From the NCBI GenBank assembly GCA_016934935.1, contig JAFGRW010000127.1, positions 1-64,000 of the forward strand: a DNA stretch of 64,000 bases, in the 5' to 3' direction. Positions 46,701 to 55,520 of the stretch are shown in pieces (positions within the stretch are counted from its first letter, which is position 1; every line of letters begins with the position of its first letter). The stretch is from Spirochaetota bacterium (lineage in GTDB: Bacteria > Spirochaetota > UBA4802 > JAFGJZ01). Made by a program: the position numbers and the translations under genes. The notes beneath the pieces are model-generated. The model was not told where the DNA came from. It made no database searches and worked only from the letters and a program-made list of their open reading frames with translations.

Positions 46701-46815
46701 TTCTGTACGCCCAATGGTTTTGGTTATGGCTTGGGGGCTTCTGTTTTGTACCATTGTAACGCTGGTATTTATTCCGGTACTCTATTCTATTGTAAGACCG
46801 CCGGCAAAGAGATGA
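43741..46815 (+). CDS. RND-family exporter (HAE1-like) under TetR control
   Basis: 1024 residues, full-length RND pump with twelve membrane helices and two large periplasmic loops. The N-terminal KKEMFPDVSFDAVQIRTVYPGASPEDVEIFV is typical. TM4 carries the canonical acidic pair (LGILVDDAIVITEK), while the TM10 Lys site is Asn (VVVNDTIVMITH), as in several non-AcrB subgroups. The start at 43741 is preferred over the adjacent ATG at 43738 because GGAGG then lies 5 bp away. It overlaps tetR by 17 bp. No membrane-fusion or TolC-like gene is adjacent, so partners must be encoded elsewhere or it works differently. Substrate unknown. Confidence 0.9.
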   Translation: MRRIINYFITHKRITNMVIMMAFLSGIFSLTMVKKEMFPDVSFDAVQIRTVYPGASPEDVEIFVTDAIEEKLLEVENIKRLSSTSFENYSVITIQIDSDAGDPDKTKDNIREALSRVNNLPSAVTERPQYIEIKSSNLPLFEIALTGDDEPLLRRYSKSLETGLKEINGVARVDIKGYRKREVLIEADMELLTDNQLPFGQLTEAIKARNIRNTGGTLESYVSDKKIVTLAEFRDPFDVNDVIVRSNTSGFHLAVKDVARVSDTFEEPVTLYRANGRRAIGLTVVANSEADVVSLGRKAKKLLADFNEKLPQGVNARLVGDNSILTSIMISMMISNGLMGFALVLLILFVFLDLRSAFWCAFSIPLSIITAFALFSVFGLTINLVTLVTLILLLGILVDDAIVITEKIHVIKSAGKAGREHLIDGVIAMSFPVAASVLTTILAFLPLKFVPGVMGRFMSDIPLVVILLLVISFIDAVFFIPSHVSHKKIVKSKVDTGDSAFSKLIAKYTAIYERLIEKCVTNKKKVLSCFILCLAALLTFAIVKIDFMLDEDIDPDLFQIIVEAPDGTSLEETEEMVKVIEQMVIETVPAEVLQGLASEVGHHDTDYFGVSLGLHSEWALLTINLITSSKRKITCEELIEKIIPKAQLLKDKLNLVKMETGIPAALPVGKAFDIAVVSDDDNERIVYEKQIVDFLHTIEGVKNIQTTSLVGKDELVVLPDYKELARVGLTSADVAMAIRSAFEGEVVTTSRIDGEKVNYRVKLLDSKKFREDMLLRIPVANAEGRMVRLEHVVTLAEQKADVMIIRENGKRSVNITADVDTDIITSSRLNKIITNFLADKPSPQTHFVFGGQAAESAESLSGFLFAGIFVFVSIYFILVILFDSYMLPTLIMSIIPFAVCASFLTLVVHGRPLIMISMLGMLGLIGVVVNDTIVMITHLAANCVAKKYTIKMCAKAASTRLRPVVLTTLTTFAGLLPAAYGVGGDIPSVRPMVLVMAWGLLFCTIVTLVFIPVLYSIVRPPAKR

Positions 46816-46985
46816 TCACTGTCAATATAATAATTTTTACAGAGCAGATAATTTTAATAAAAATTTGCTAATTATCGACAGATATTGTATATTTTTCTGA
46901 CATGATTGATGTTGTAATGGCTTTGACAGCTGGTTGTCATGCCTATAGAACTGTTTTTGTCTGGATAACTTCAAGAGGAGCACGT

Positions 46986-49154
46986 ATGCCTGCCAAAAAG
47001 ATACGCATTGCTGTAGTCATGGACATAGCGTTTTCCGTGTTTCAGGAAGAGCCGTTTATAGGTGTTAAGCGTTATCTTGCTGAAACAGATATCGAAGCCA
47101 TTTTCTTCGGGGTTGGCGGTCTTGATATAAATAATCCTGAAGATAGAATGCGTATGCGTTTTCTTGATATGATTACTCCGGAAGAATTTGATGGTATTAT
47201 ACTGATTACTTCGACTCTTCTTCATTGTGGTGGAGATCAATTATTAAGAGAAAAAATGGCATTATGCCGCTCCAGTATGCCCATAGTCTCTATAGGTCCC
47301 CCTATAATGGGTGAAGATGCGCTTCTTTATAACAATGAAACTGGTATGAATCAGTTAATGAATCACCTGATAGCGGATCATGGGTACCGTGAGTTTGCCT
47401 ATGTCTCCGGTCCTCTTTCCGGAGCCGAATCACAGATACGATTTAGAGCCTTTAGAGATTCACTAAAAGAGGCCGGGCTTGAATTCAATACAAATCTCGT
47501 TTATGAGGGTAATTTTCTACCTCCATCGGGATACGATGCCGTGACAGAATTTTTTGATAATCGGCATTTGTCTCCCAGAGTTATTGTTTGTGCTAACGAT
47601 TTTATGGCATTAGGTGTCTGGAATGCTCTGATTGACCGTGGCATAAATGTTCCGTTTGACGTGGCTGTTACCGGATATGATGATAGTCAGCTTTCACAGG
47701 CGCTTTCTCATCAGTTTACCACCGTGCGTCAGTCATTTAATACTCTTGGATACCTTGCCGCGAAAAGACTTCATTCATTAATAAAAAAAGAGAGGGTTAG
47801 CCCTGTGCTGCCGCTTGAATCAGAACTCAGGATCCGTAGTTCTTGTGGTTGTATAGAATTTGAAAGACGTGTAGATAAAAACAGGGTTGAATCGTCATTT
47901 GTTGGATTAGATGATATTAAAGGTAAGGTGCTCTCCTGCATAAAAACAAATGATCCCGATTGTGATCCCGATGAAATTTACCGTTCGTGGTCCGACATTG
48001 TTCATGGTACATTACGTGGCAAAAGGCCTGTATATGAGCTGGAAGATATGTTGAGGGACTCGGCTAATCGCTTGACGGATATCGGTTTTGATATGAAAAA
48101 CAATCAGCTTTTTATCACTTTATATTCCTTGCTTCTTGAAGAGTGCAACCAGTCTGTATTTGTTGACTTCTGGAACGAGAATTTCTTCTCCATGAATCTT
48201 CGTGTTGCGGTTGATAATTTACATGCGGGGTTAATGAAAAACCCGTCAATCTCGGCCTGTAACGATTTAATTGATAATATTGCTGAACTGTGTGGCGCAA
48301 ATATTTTTTTTTCAGTTTATTTTAATGATTTTCACGATTTAAAATCAGGTACTAAAGTTGCTTATCGTAAAGGTGGTGATTTTGCAAAAACACAGCCGGG
48401 GTCTGGAGCCTGGTTTCCTCCAAAAGAATCAGGCTCCATGGTTGCCAATATGATATCGTATAACGATGAGTGTTACGGCTATATTCTTCTTGATGCTCTG
48501 GTAGAGCCTGCCAATACCTTTGATTATTTGCGTGTAAGGTTTTCAGGTATAAGTAAAGATATTGATTCTTTGAAAAACATTATGACTTTAAATCAGGAGC
48601 TGGTTCACGAAATTGAGCAGCGTGAAACGGTTCAAAAAAAACTTGAGGCTGCGTTAACTCTTGTCGAAAGACTGTCGGTAGAAGATGAGCTTACAGGACT
48701 CAGAAACAGACGGGGTTTTTTCGCCTTAGCAGAGCAGCAGGTCAAATATCTTCGTCGTCAGGATAACCCATTCTTTATTCTTTATGCGGATCTTGACAAG
48801 TTAAAACAAATAAATGATACTTACGGGCATCACGAAGGCGATGTGGCTATTAAATGTGCTGCCGATGTGTTGCGTTCGGCTCTGCGTGAATCGGATATAA
48901 TCGGCCGCATGGGGGGGGACGAGTTTACCGTTCTGGTAAACAAGGCCAAACCGCCTACATATGAAATGATACAGCAGCGTGTTCAGAGTATTTGTGATAA
49001 CAAGAACAGAGAGCTCAATAAACCCTGGAAACTTTCCATGAGCATAGGGCGCTTTTACTCAGACGAAAGCTGCCTGTTGTCTTTAGAAAAGATGATAGAT
49101 TTTGCAGATGAGGACTTGTACAAAGAGAAGCAGAAGAAAAGAGAGATGAAATAA
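46986..49154 (+). CDS. LacI-type sugar-sensor domain fused to GGDEF diguanylate cyclase
   Basis: 722 residues, cytosolic. The first about 290 residues are a LacI/periplasmic-binding-protein type 1 ligand domain (RIAVVMDIAF, FDGIILITSTLL, FAYVSGPLSGAESQIRFRAF, PRVIVCANDFMALGVWNALIDRGI, VAVTGYDDSQLS) without the DNA-binding headpiece. A helical linker region follows (about 300-545) with a coiled coil, then a GGDEF domain (about 565-720). The catalytic motif is GRMGGDEFTVLV, and RESD five residues earlier is an intact inhibitory I-site. It probably makes c-di-GMP in response to a sugar. The ATG at 46986 follows AGGAG; an earlier in-frame start lacks one. Confidence 0.88.
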   Translation: MPAKKIRIAVVMDIAFSVFQEEPFIGVKRYLAETDIEAIFFGVGGLDINNPEDRMRMRFLDMITPEEFDGIILITSTLLHCGGDQLLREKMALCRSSMPIVSIGPPIMGEDALLYNNETGMNQLMNHLIADHGYREFAYVSGPLSGAESQIRFRAFRDSLKEAGLEFNTNLVYEGNFLPPSGYDAVTEFFDNRHLSPRVIVCANDFMALGVWNALIDRGINVPFDVAVTGYDDSQLSQALSHQFTTVRQSFNTLGYLAAKRLHSLIKKERVSPVLPLESELRIRSSCGCIEFERRVDKNRVESSFVGLDDIKGKVLSCIKTNDPDCDPDEIYRSWSDIVHGTLRGKRPVYELEDMLRDSANRLTDIGFDMKNNQLFITLYSLLLEECNQSVFVDFWNENFFSMNLRVAVDNLHAGLMKNPSISACNDLIDNIAELCGANIFFSVYFNDFHDLKSGTKVAYRKGGDFAKTQPGSGAWFPPKESGSMVANMISYNDECYGYILLDALVEPANTFDYLRVRFSGISKDIDSLKNIMTLNQELVHEIEQRETVQKKLEAALTLVERLSVEDELTGLRNRRGFFALAEQQVKYLRRQDNPFFILYADLDKLKQINDTYGHHEGDVAIKCAADVLRSALRESDIIGRMGGDEFTVLVNKAKPPTYEMIQQRVQSICDNKNRELNKPWKLSMSIGRFYSDESCLLSLEKMIDFADEDLYKEKQKKREMK

Positions 49155-49210
49155 ATATTATAGATATAATTTGTAGAGAAGAATCGGTTTAAGATCAGCG
49201 ATTGTGATAT

Positions 49211-49484
49211 TTGATAATAGGGAACTTCGTAAAATTACTTTTTTTGAAACAGCTATGACGTCAAAAGCATGTTAAAGACAATTTTTCCCGTTGTCACTCG
49301 AAAAAACGCTCATAAATATCGCTTTGTTATCGAAAATTTTTTTCGTCATGGCTCAATAAAACGTTCTAAATTTGTGCTTTAATAACAGCTTAAATTTAGA
49401 CTTTGTTAGCGATATTTATGACTTTATTAAATGGATTTTTCGCAAGATCTTTGTTTAAAAGTTAATTAAAAGAGATTTCCAATA
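49211..49484. repeat. Dispersed repeat, copy 2, with nested inverted repeats
   Basis: Shares both edges with 32640-32758. Inside, TCATAAATATCGCT (49310-49323) pairs perfectly with AGCGATATTTATGA (49408-49421), enclosing TCTAAATTT (49365-49373) and AAATTTAGA (49392-49400). It fills most of the gap 49155-49518; no gene is seen. Confidence 0.55.
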
Positions 49485-49518
49485 AGCTAAAACAATTCTT
49501 TCAGAGATAGAAAGTTAA

Positions 49519-50586
49519 TTATAGATTACTTGTGTCGGCATTGGTCGCTACCTGATTTCTGCCGGATTCTTTTGCTTTATACATCGCCTGATCTGCTTTT
49601 TCAAACAGAGTCTCTGAAGTCTCTTTTCTTGTAGCCTGTGCCGTGCCAACGCTAATTGTTACTTTGATCTTATGTATACATCTTATGTTTTGTACAGCTT
49701 CCCGTATTTTCTCTGATAGGTAAACCGATTCTTTCAGGGATGTTCCGGGTGCTATTATCGCAAACTCTTCGCCTCCTATTCTAAAAAAAAGATCGGTAGA
49801 TCGAATAACCTTTGATACTGTACGCGAAACACTGTGTAATACCGAGTCGCCTGCCTTGTGACCATAGGCGTCGTTAATATTTTTGAATTTATCAATATCA
49901 AAAATTACCAGGGATAAATTGGTGTTGTATCTTTTATATCGTGCTATTTCGGTTTCGAGGTAGATATTAAATGAGTGCCGGTTTAAAATACGGGTCAGTG
50001 TATCATGACTTACAGCGTATTCAAGCCTTTTTCTTACATAGTATCTGATAAACCAGACTACCGTGATTAGCCCTAGTGTAATAGCGGATAAAACCCCGGA
50101 TATTATTTTGAAACTGATTATTTTTTTTTCGTAAGCTTTTTGCGTTGTTAAAACCAGCTCGTTTGATATTTCCCAACATTCTTCAGAAGCAAAAATTAAG
50201 TTAAGTCTGTTATTTTTATTGTTATTTTCTCTGTATTTATGAGCTTCGGTTTGCAGTTTTATCCATGATCTTTCTAAACGTTCTAACAGATTATAAAAAA
50301 TGTCAGTCTTTTCGTTTAGCCTTAGTTGTGCTTCTTTATCCTTAAAGCCTGCAAGGTAATTATTTATTATATCATAATCTTCTTGATCCGGATTTTCGAG
50401 TAGGGCTTCTTTGCGTGCAATACGCTGTATACTCCCTCGTATCCGCCCAGCGGTATTGATAATATTGCCCTCGTGTTCAAATCGTAAAAATTGGAAGTAG
50501 GTGTATCCAGCCAATATTGCTGAAAGTATAAGAATTAGTAAGGATATATAAAAAGCCGCATTTGTTTTTTTTGATGAGTAGCGCAT
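49519..50586 (-). CDS. Membrane-anchored GGDEF diguanylate cyclase
   Basis: 355 residues. Two membrane helices (about 10-32 and 165-187) flank a helical periplasmic domain resembling the PilJ/NarX-type sensor (NTAGRIRGSIQRIARKEAL). The GGDEF domain (about 200-350) has DPxxN-like SHDTLTRILNRHSF, the active motif FRIGGEEFAIIAP and an I-site RSTD five residues before it. It should make c-di-GMP. The ATG at 50586 is used, although a TTG at 50604 overlapping the upstream stop codon is possible. It follows the D-lyxose isomerase gene by 14 bp and is likely co-transcribed. Confidence 0.88.
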   Translation of the reverse strand: MRYSSKKTNAAFYISLLILILSAILAGYTYFQFLRFEHEGNIINTAGRIRGSIQRIARKEALLENPDQEDYDIINNYLAGFKDKEAQLRLNEKTDIFYNLLERLERSWIKLQTEAHKYRENNNKNNRLNLIFASEECWEISNELVLTTQKAYEKKIISFKIISGVLSAITLGLITVVWFIRYYVRKRLEYAVSHDTLTRILNRHSFNIYLETEIARYKRYNTNLSLVIFDIDKFKNINDAYGHKAGDSVLHSVSRTVSKVIRSTDLFFRIGGEEFAIIAPGTSLKESVYLSEKIREAVQNIRCIHKIKVTISVGTAQATRKETSETLFEKADQAMYKAKESGRNQVATNADTSNL

Positions 50587-50600
50587 AATATACCAACGTA

Positions 50601-51272
50601 TCAAATAAATTTATCATAATCACAGACAAGAAGATATTGAGGTTCCTCATCCTCTTCTATTTCAGGAAACCTTCCTACTTTTTCAAAAAAAACATTATCG
50701 GTATTGTCGTCGTTGATAGTTGATACTTCGCCAACTAGAACATCTCCTCCGTAACCCCAAAACTTGTGATACTGCCCCTGGGGAAGGGTTATGCTCTCAC
50801 CAGGAGCGAGTTTTACAATATGCCCCGCCTTTCGATTGTACAGACGGCCGTCGCTGTTTACTGTGACATCAGTATCTGCAAGTTCGTTGTCTGGTGTGTG
50901 GTTGTAAAGCTCAATCGCAAGTGTGGCTCCGCTTCTGTTAATAATGTCTTCGACCTTGTTATTGTGATAATGCATCGGGGCGATCTGGTTTTGCCGGCTG
51001 ATCATGATTTTTTCGGCATAGGGTTTAGAAGTCTTATCAGAAGGTATTCCGTTTCGAAGAGTAAAAAGAACAAGACCGCATTCGTTAAAACGTCCCAATC
51101 CGTAATCGGTTATATCCCATCCCATCATTACCGAGGTGATCTCTTTGCAGGACTCCTTGTTCGCCCGCCAATCGTCAATAGTCCAGAACGCGTAGGGGGG
51201 CAGGTTGAAACCGTTAGATTTCATAAATTTGGCAGCATCATTAATAATAGTGTTAATTTGTGAACGTTTCAT
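50601..51272 (-). CDS. D-lyxose/D-mannose isomerase family protein
   Basis: 223 residues, cupin-fold sugar isomerase (YdaE/D-lyxose isomerase type), interconverting D-lyxose with D-xylulose and D-mannose with D-fructose. The metal ligands are visible as MHYHNNKVED (two His and Glu) and GQYHKFWGYGGD (His). The N-terminal part FNLPPYAFWTIDDWR and WDITDYGLGRFNECGLVLFTLRNG are family features. It is cytosolic, first of a two-gene operon with the GGDEF gene, and adjacent to ablB but separated by a terminator. Substrate by family only. Confidence 0.88.
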   Translation of the reverse strand: MKRSQINTIINDAAKFMKSNGFNLPPYAFWTIDDWRANKESCKEITSVMMGWDITDYGLGRFNECGLVLFTLRNGIPSDKTSKPYAEKIMISRQNQIAPMHYHNNKVEDIINRSGATLAIELYNHTPDNELADTDVTVNSDGRLYNRKAGHIVKLAPGESITLPQGQYHKFWGYGGDVLVGEVSTINDDNTDNVFFEKVGRFPEIEEDEEPQYLLVCDYDKFI

Positions 51273-51421
51273 CGGCAGCCTCGAGTTATTGTATAAAGTG
51301 ATTGCTTATATAGTGTTCAGAGATACTTGCGAAGTAAATCAATTTTTCTAGATGGCTGGATTTAAAAAACAGATATGCTTTAGAGTTTGAGGGTAGTGTT
51401 TCATATTGAAAAACAGTGGGA

Positions 51422-51457
51422 TCCCGTAGTTGGCAGACTCTATCGCACACTACGGGA
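51422..51457 (-). terminator. Terminator of ablAB
   Basis: TCCCGTAGT (51422-51430) pairs with ACTACGGGA (51449-51457) just past the ablB stop codon, followed on the minus strand by a run of T (actgttttt). Confidence 0.7.
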
Positions 51458-51464
51458 CCGTCTT

Positions 51465-52298
51465 TTACGCAAGATGCTTGTACCAGACGTTCATACTCTC
51501 AATTTCGCCGGAAATGTTTGTGTTATTGATAAGTGTTCCGCAGAATGTATAACCTGCTTTAGCGAAGGTTATGTTCATCCCGTAGGAGTGGCTGCGCGCG
51601 ATTGTAAAAGAAGTTCTCATGGAACGCTCCCGCATGGCCTTTTCCATCGTAACAAGTAGTTTAAACGCTGCACCGTTTCCCAGATAATCGGGGTCTGTCG
51701 CGAAGTCGGTCATTTCAACACTGAAAGTTGATATATCTGTTTCAGAAGAGGCGGCAGCAACAAGTTTTTCTCCGTCAAAAATACCGAAATAGACAATATG
51801 ATTTTTCATTGTTTCGGAAATATAAACAGGATCGAATATCGGGAAAGGATATGTTTTAAAAACCTTTTTGTAAAGTTTGGTAAGTTCCGGCACATCAGAA
51901 AGAGTCAATTCTCTCACTTCAGAAAAAATTGTGGCTGAATCAACTGAACCTGCTTTGGATTTGGCGGTCTTTAAAACGGAATCGATCAGTTCTTGCTTTT
52001 CTTTATCAGGATGAGCGCGTTCTTCATTTGTAAACTTGCTTAAAAACAGACAGTCATCTTCGCCGAAAAACGAAGGAATAACCGCCTCTGCAACAAAGCC
52101 GTCATTTGCAAACGGTTCCGAATTTTTTTTTCGACATTTTATAAAGATTTTGGAGTAACCGTTTCTTTCGGCAAGTGTGTTAACGTGATCCTTGACTGCT
52201 TTTACATCGTTAGGAGCACATTTTATAACATAAACGCGATCGCTCTCCTTGCCATGTTGTATGACTGATTTTCTGTACTCCTGAATTGTGTCTTGCAT
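51465..52298 (-). CDS. ablB: Putative beta-lysine N-acetyltransferase
   Basis: 277 residues. A GNAT acetyltransferase domain (about 125-275) has YFGIFDGEKLVAAASSE, MTDFATDPDYLGNGAAFKLLVTMEKAMRE (the acetyl-CoA loop), and FTIARSHSYGMNITFAKAGYTFCGTLINNTNISG, the signature tail of AblB. It acetylates beta-lysine to N-epsilon-acetyl-beta-lysine, a compatible solute against salt stress. The ATG at 52298 is chosen because GAGG precedes it; the longer frame starts with TTG. It follows ablA by about 120 bp on the same strand. The pair is known from methanogens and some bacteria. Confidence 0.9.
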   Translation of the reverse strand: MQDTIQEYRKSVIQHGKESDRVYVIKCAPNDVKAVKDHVNTLAERNGYSKIFIKCRKKNSEPFANDGFVAEAVIPSFFGEDDCLFLSKFTNEERAHPDKEKQELIDSVLKTAKSKAGSVDSATIFSEVRELTLSDVPELTKLYKKVFKTYPFPIFDPVYISETMKNHIVYFGIFDGEKLVAAASSETDISTFSVEMTDFATDPDYLGNGAAFKLLVTMEKAMRERSMRTSFTIARSHSYGMNITFAKAGYTFCGTLINNTNISGEIESMNVWYKHLA

Positions 52299-52420
52299 TG
52301 TTACGCCATCCTCTTTAAATTTGTACAACAAAGAAACATTTTGAGGCTAATATTTTTGATACATGTTTCAGTCATTACCAAACCATTATGATTGTGGTTT
52401 TAGTGTTGCGCTACTGAATT

Positions 52421-53728
52421 CTATTCATCACGTCGATCGTAACGGGCGTTATCTGCCGGTGTTAGCGAAATTGTCTTATCTTCATCAGAAAGAAGCATTT
52501 GTATGCCTATGTTGGCTGTTTCGCTCGCCTCTTCAAGATTTAGCTGAAGATCGCATTCATCGCATTTTCTGTTGCAGAAGGTTGGTTCATAAGAGTCCGG
52601 TTCTTTATAGGTTGTGATAACTCCTTCATAGTTACGCAAGATAACCTTATTGGTTGACCATGATATTAGGTATTGCGGCATTACGGGTATCTTACCACCT
52701 CCCCCCGGGGCGTCAATAACATAAGTTGGTACAGCAAGTCCCGATGTATGGCCGATAAGGCTCTCCATTATTTCGATGCCTTTACCTACAGGTGTTCGAA
52801 AATGAGTTAAACCTTCTGAAAGATCACATTGGTAAAGATAATATGGGCGCACACGGTTTTTAAGAAGCTTGTGGCATAGTGATTTAATAATTCGCGGGCA
52901 GTCATTTACACCTGCCAGCAAAACTGTCTGGTTACCCATTACAATTCCGGCATCAACCAGTTTTGCCACTGCTTCCTGGGCGGATTTTGACATTTCCCGC
53001 GGGTGATTGAAATGGGTGTTAACATAAACTGGCTTGTACTTTTTTAAAACATTAATCAGGCCGTCTGTGATACGATATGGTAGAACAACCGGCATGCGTG
53101 ATCCTATTCGGATTATTTCGACATGTTCTATCGCTGATATCTTTTCCAGTATGCTATCAAGATATTCATCGGAAAGCATAAAAGGGTCACCTCCAGACAA
53201 AAGTACATCACGAATTTCAGGATGTTCACTTATATACTTTATACCTGGCTCAAGCTCTTCCATTCCACATGTATGAGAATTGTCTCCGACTTTCCGTTTG
53301 CGTGTACAGTGCCGGCAGTACATGGAACAGACATTGCTTACATGAAAGAGTACTCTGTCGGGGTATCGGTGTGTCAGATGTGGAGCGGGTGAGTCCTTGT
53401 CTTCTGCAAGTGGATCTTTCATATCATATTTGTTTGTAATAAGTTCGCTTGGTGAGGGAAACGATTGATGAAAAACAGGATCGTATTCGTAGTTATCCGT
53501 ATTAATAAGTGACATATAATACGGGGTGATGCTTAAGGGAAACTTGTCGAGGGTCTCCTGGAGTTCTTCTTTGCGATCTGCTGAAAATTTGATTCCAGAT
53601 ATTTTTTCAAATCTGTCTATGTCCGTAATGGAGTGTTTGAGCTGCCATTTCCAGTTCTTCCATTTGGAAATGTCGGCGTTGTTATCAATATTTTTTGCGA
53701 TGTCTTGTTGTTTTTTATTAAATATCAT
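52421..53728 (-). CDS. ablA: Lysine 2,3-aminomutase (radical SAM)
   Basis: 435 residues, radical SAM/PLP enzyme that turns L-lysine into beta-lysine. The 4Fe-4S motif is CSMYCRHC (Cys134, 138, 141); [11 protein letters not shown] and [15 protein letters not shown] are family hallmarks, and the PLP lysine is in [16 protein letters not shown]. Three Cys near the end ([12 protein letters not shown]) are the C-terminal zinc ligands. The ATG at 53728 follows AAGGAG by 6 bp. With ablB it makes the osmolyte N-epsilon-acetyl-beta-lysine; lysine fermentation is an alternative, but its other genes are absent here. The enzyme implies anaerobic conditions. Confidence 0.93.
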   Translation of the reverse strand: MIFNKKQQDIAKNIDNNADISKWKNWKWQLKHSITDIDRFEKISGIKFSADRKEELQETLDKFPLSITPYYMSLINTDNYEYDPVFHQSFPSPSELITNKYDMKDPLAEDKDSPAPHLTHRYPDRVLFHVSNVCSMYCRHCTRKRKVGDNSHTCGMEELEPGIKYISEHPEIRDVLLSGGDPFMLSDEYLDSILEKISAIEHVEIIRIGSRMPVVLPYRITDGLINVLKKYKPVYVNTHFNHPREMSKSAQEAVAKLVDAGIVMGNQTVLLAGVNDCPRIIKSLCHKLLKNRVRPYYLYQCDLSEGLTHFRTPVGKGIEIMESLIGHTSGLAVPTYVIDAPGGGGKIPVMPQYLISWSTNKVILRNYEGVITTYKEPDSYEPTFCNRKCDECDLQLNLEEASETANIGIQMLLSDEDKTISLTPADNARYDRRDE

Positions 53729-53765
53729 TTTTTCTCCTTGGGTTTGTGTCAATAAGCAGAAAACC

Positions 53766-53781
53766 TTGCAATATGTTGCAA
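53766..53781 (-). promoter_or_regulatory. Possible operator before ablA
   Basis: TTGCAA-TATG-TTGCAA: two self-palindromic hexamers 4 bp apart, about 38 bp upstream of the ablA start. No regulator can be named. The remaining gap to 54168 holds nothing else I recognise. Confidence 0.3.
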
Positions 53782-54168
53782 TAATACCGTCTCTTATTGC
53801 TTTATGAAATAAAACATGTCGGCTTTGCTGTTCTTATAAGGAACGTTGTCTGACTCTCAATTGTTTTGCTGGTTATCCATTATAAGCATTTATAGAGGTT
53901 GTTCGTTTTCGCGGAGTAACAGTTTGCAGCTGAAAACCTGGCCATGGCATAAGAAATAAAAATTATCGCGTATAAAACGAATAATTGCGAATCAGTTAAT
54001 ATTAACCAGAATTGTGATTGGGGTCAAATTAATTGTCAGGTAAAACGTGCCGTACAAATAACAAATATTCACAAGAATTATAAAAGCCGTAAATAGCAGA
54101 GGATTTTGTTTAAATAGCTATCGGAACGGGTCAATAAATATTTTTGGATTTAATATGTAGTTGATTAA

Positions 54169-54197
54169 ACACATTGAGGACATAATCCTCAATGTGT
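54169..54197 (-). terminator. Terminator of the cysteine-rich lipoprotein gene
   Basis: Perfect 12-bp hairpin ACACATTGAGGA (54169-54180) with TCCTCAATGTGT (54186-54197), about 38 bp beyond the minus-strand stop codon. The T-run is weak. Confidence 0.6.
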
Positions 54198-54234
54198 GTT
54201 AATTTTGCAAGGAAAAATTGCAATTTGCGGCTGT

Positions 54235-54921
54235 TTATCTAACAGGAATACAACATTGCTGGTATCGACCCTCTGGACAGTCCATGCTTCCATAGGCACC
54301 TGTTCCGGACGGGCATGTCGCATCCCATTCAACGCAGTGGCCGCCGGGTATGCCTGTACAAGAGCCATCAGGAAGACAACATTTTGATTCCCGTCCAAGG
54401 GGGCACTCAAGGCTGGCCCAGTCAAAAAAGCCATCAGGGCATGGGTCGTCAAGGTGAGCACAAACACCACCCATAAGAGCGCATTTTGTGTTTGGTGTAC
54501 ATTCCAATGCTGCACTAAAAGGGCTTGATCCGCTTTCATTTTTTGATCTTACCCATACATAATAGGTTTCACCACAGTCTAATTCGCTGATAACATAACC
54601 AAGTTCAGCTATATCGCCACCGACTTGAATTGCAGTTTCGCTGTCATTATAGCTGCTGTACCATACTTCATAAAAGGCAGCATCTTCAACTGCTGACCAT
54701 TCAACCGTAATAGTTGTTCCGCCTGGTGTAACAGTTATACTGGCAGGGATATCAGGTAATACTGGGGTGGGTTCGGTCTCTTCAACATCTTCAATATTAT
54801 CAGTCTCTTTTGGGGAAGGTGTGTCGTCACTTTTATCTTTATCACAAGTCAATAAAGTCACAAGGAAAAGAATAATAAGACTGAAAAGAGAAAATTTGAA
54901 AAAAAGTTTGTTGTTTTTCAT
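54235..54921 (-). CDS. Cysteine-rich lipoprotein with Fn3 domain
   Basis: 228 residues. Signal peptide with lipobox LLTC, an acidic/proline linker, one fibronectin type III domain (about 55-145: ITVTPGGTTITVEWSAVEDAAFYEVWYSSYND...CGETYYVWVRSKNESGSSPFS), and a C-terminal about 75 residues with two tandem cysteine-rich repeats of about 37 residues. Each ends in '.CP.G....CC.P' (ECPLGRESKCCLPDG and DCPEGRYQQCCIPVR). The many Cys suggest disulfides outside the cell. The ATG at 54921 has GGAGG upstream. Likely surface or periplasmic binding or protease-inhibitor-like domain; function unknown. Confidence 0.72.
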   Translation of the reverse strand: MKNNKLFFKFSLFSLIILFLVTLLTCDKDKSDDTPSPKETDNIEDVEETEPTPVLPDIPASITVTPGGTTITVEWSAVEDAAFYEVWYSSYNDSETAIQVGGDIAELGYVISELDCGETYYVWVRSKNESGSSPFSAALECTPNTKCALMGGVCAHLDDPCPDGFFDWASLECPLGRESKCCLPDGSCTGIPGGHCVEWDATCPSGTGAYGSMDCPEGRYQQCCIPVR

Positions 54922-55520
54922 AGTATACCTCCGGTTTGGTGTGTAAACAGGCTGAATCAGTTCAGGCATAAGAGATCGGGATCATAATGTTCAACGTTGG
55001 CTAGAAGACGTAATAAAGAGATTGAAGCCTTTTATTTATAAGCGCTCGTCTGTTGATTAGAAATACAATTTATTGTGACGGGGAGAATAACATAACTATC
55101 ATTAAAGTCAATTGAATAATATTAAAAATAAAATAAACATAAAAAAAATAATGCTTTTGTATAATACTTTGGTACTATATAATTTATAAATCGTGCTTTT
55201 TTATCAGAAAAATTGTAATTAGTACCAAGTAGTTAAGAAATTATTGTTCATTTAGTGATTGGTGTGTATAATAAATTTAGTTGTTATTGCATATTTTTAA
55301 TCACTTTCTCTTATTTCGGGTTAATAAAAATAATGTTTGCTTACTGTTGTTGGAAGTTATATTATTCAGTAGGTACAGGCTAATAATAGAATTAAAGAAT
55401 TTTTTGGTCGAATAATCACTGTAATCGAAAGCGATCTGCTTTTATAATGCTATTTTTTTAATAAGGAATTTCAAAAAACAGATTGAAGACTAAAAGCGCA
55501 AATATAATCGGAGGTCATTT
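54922..55520. other. AT-rich gap before the GH3 gene
   Basis: Very AT-rich, no gene seen. A TATAAT-type -10 candidate is at 55443-55448, with a GATC-rich stretch (ATCGAAAGCGAT, 55423-55434) upstream that could be a LacI-type half-operator. A convincing -35 is lacking. Confidence 0.35.

Noticed and set aside
54189-54539. 116-residue minus-strand frame inside the cysteine-rich lipoprotein region
   Set aside because: It is a shadow in another frame of the Cys-rich repeats; the lipoprotein frame has a signal peptide, Fn3 domain and ribosome site.
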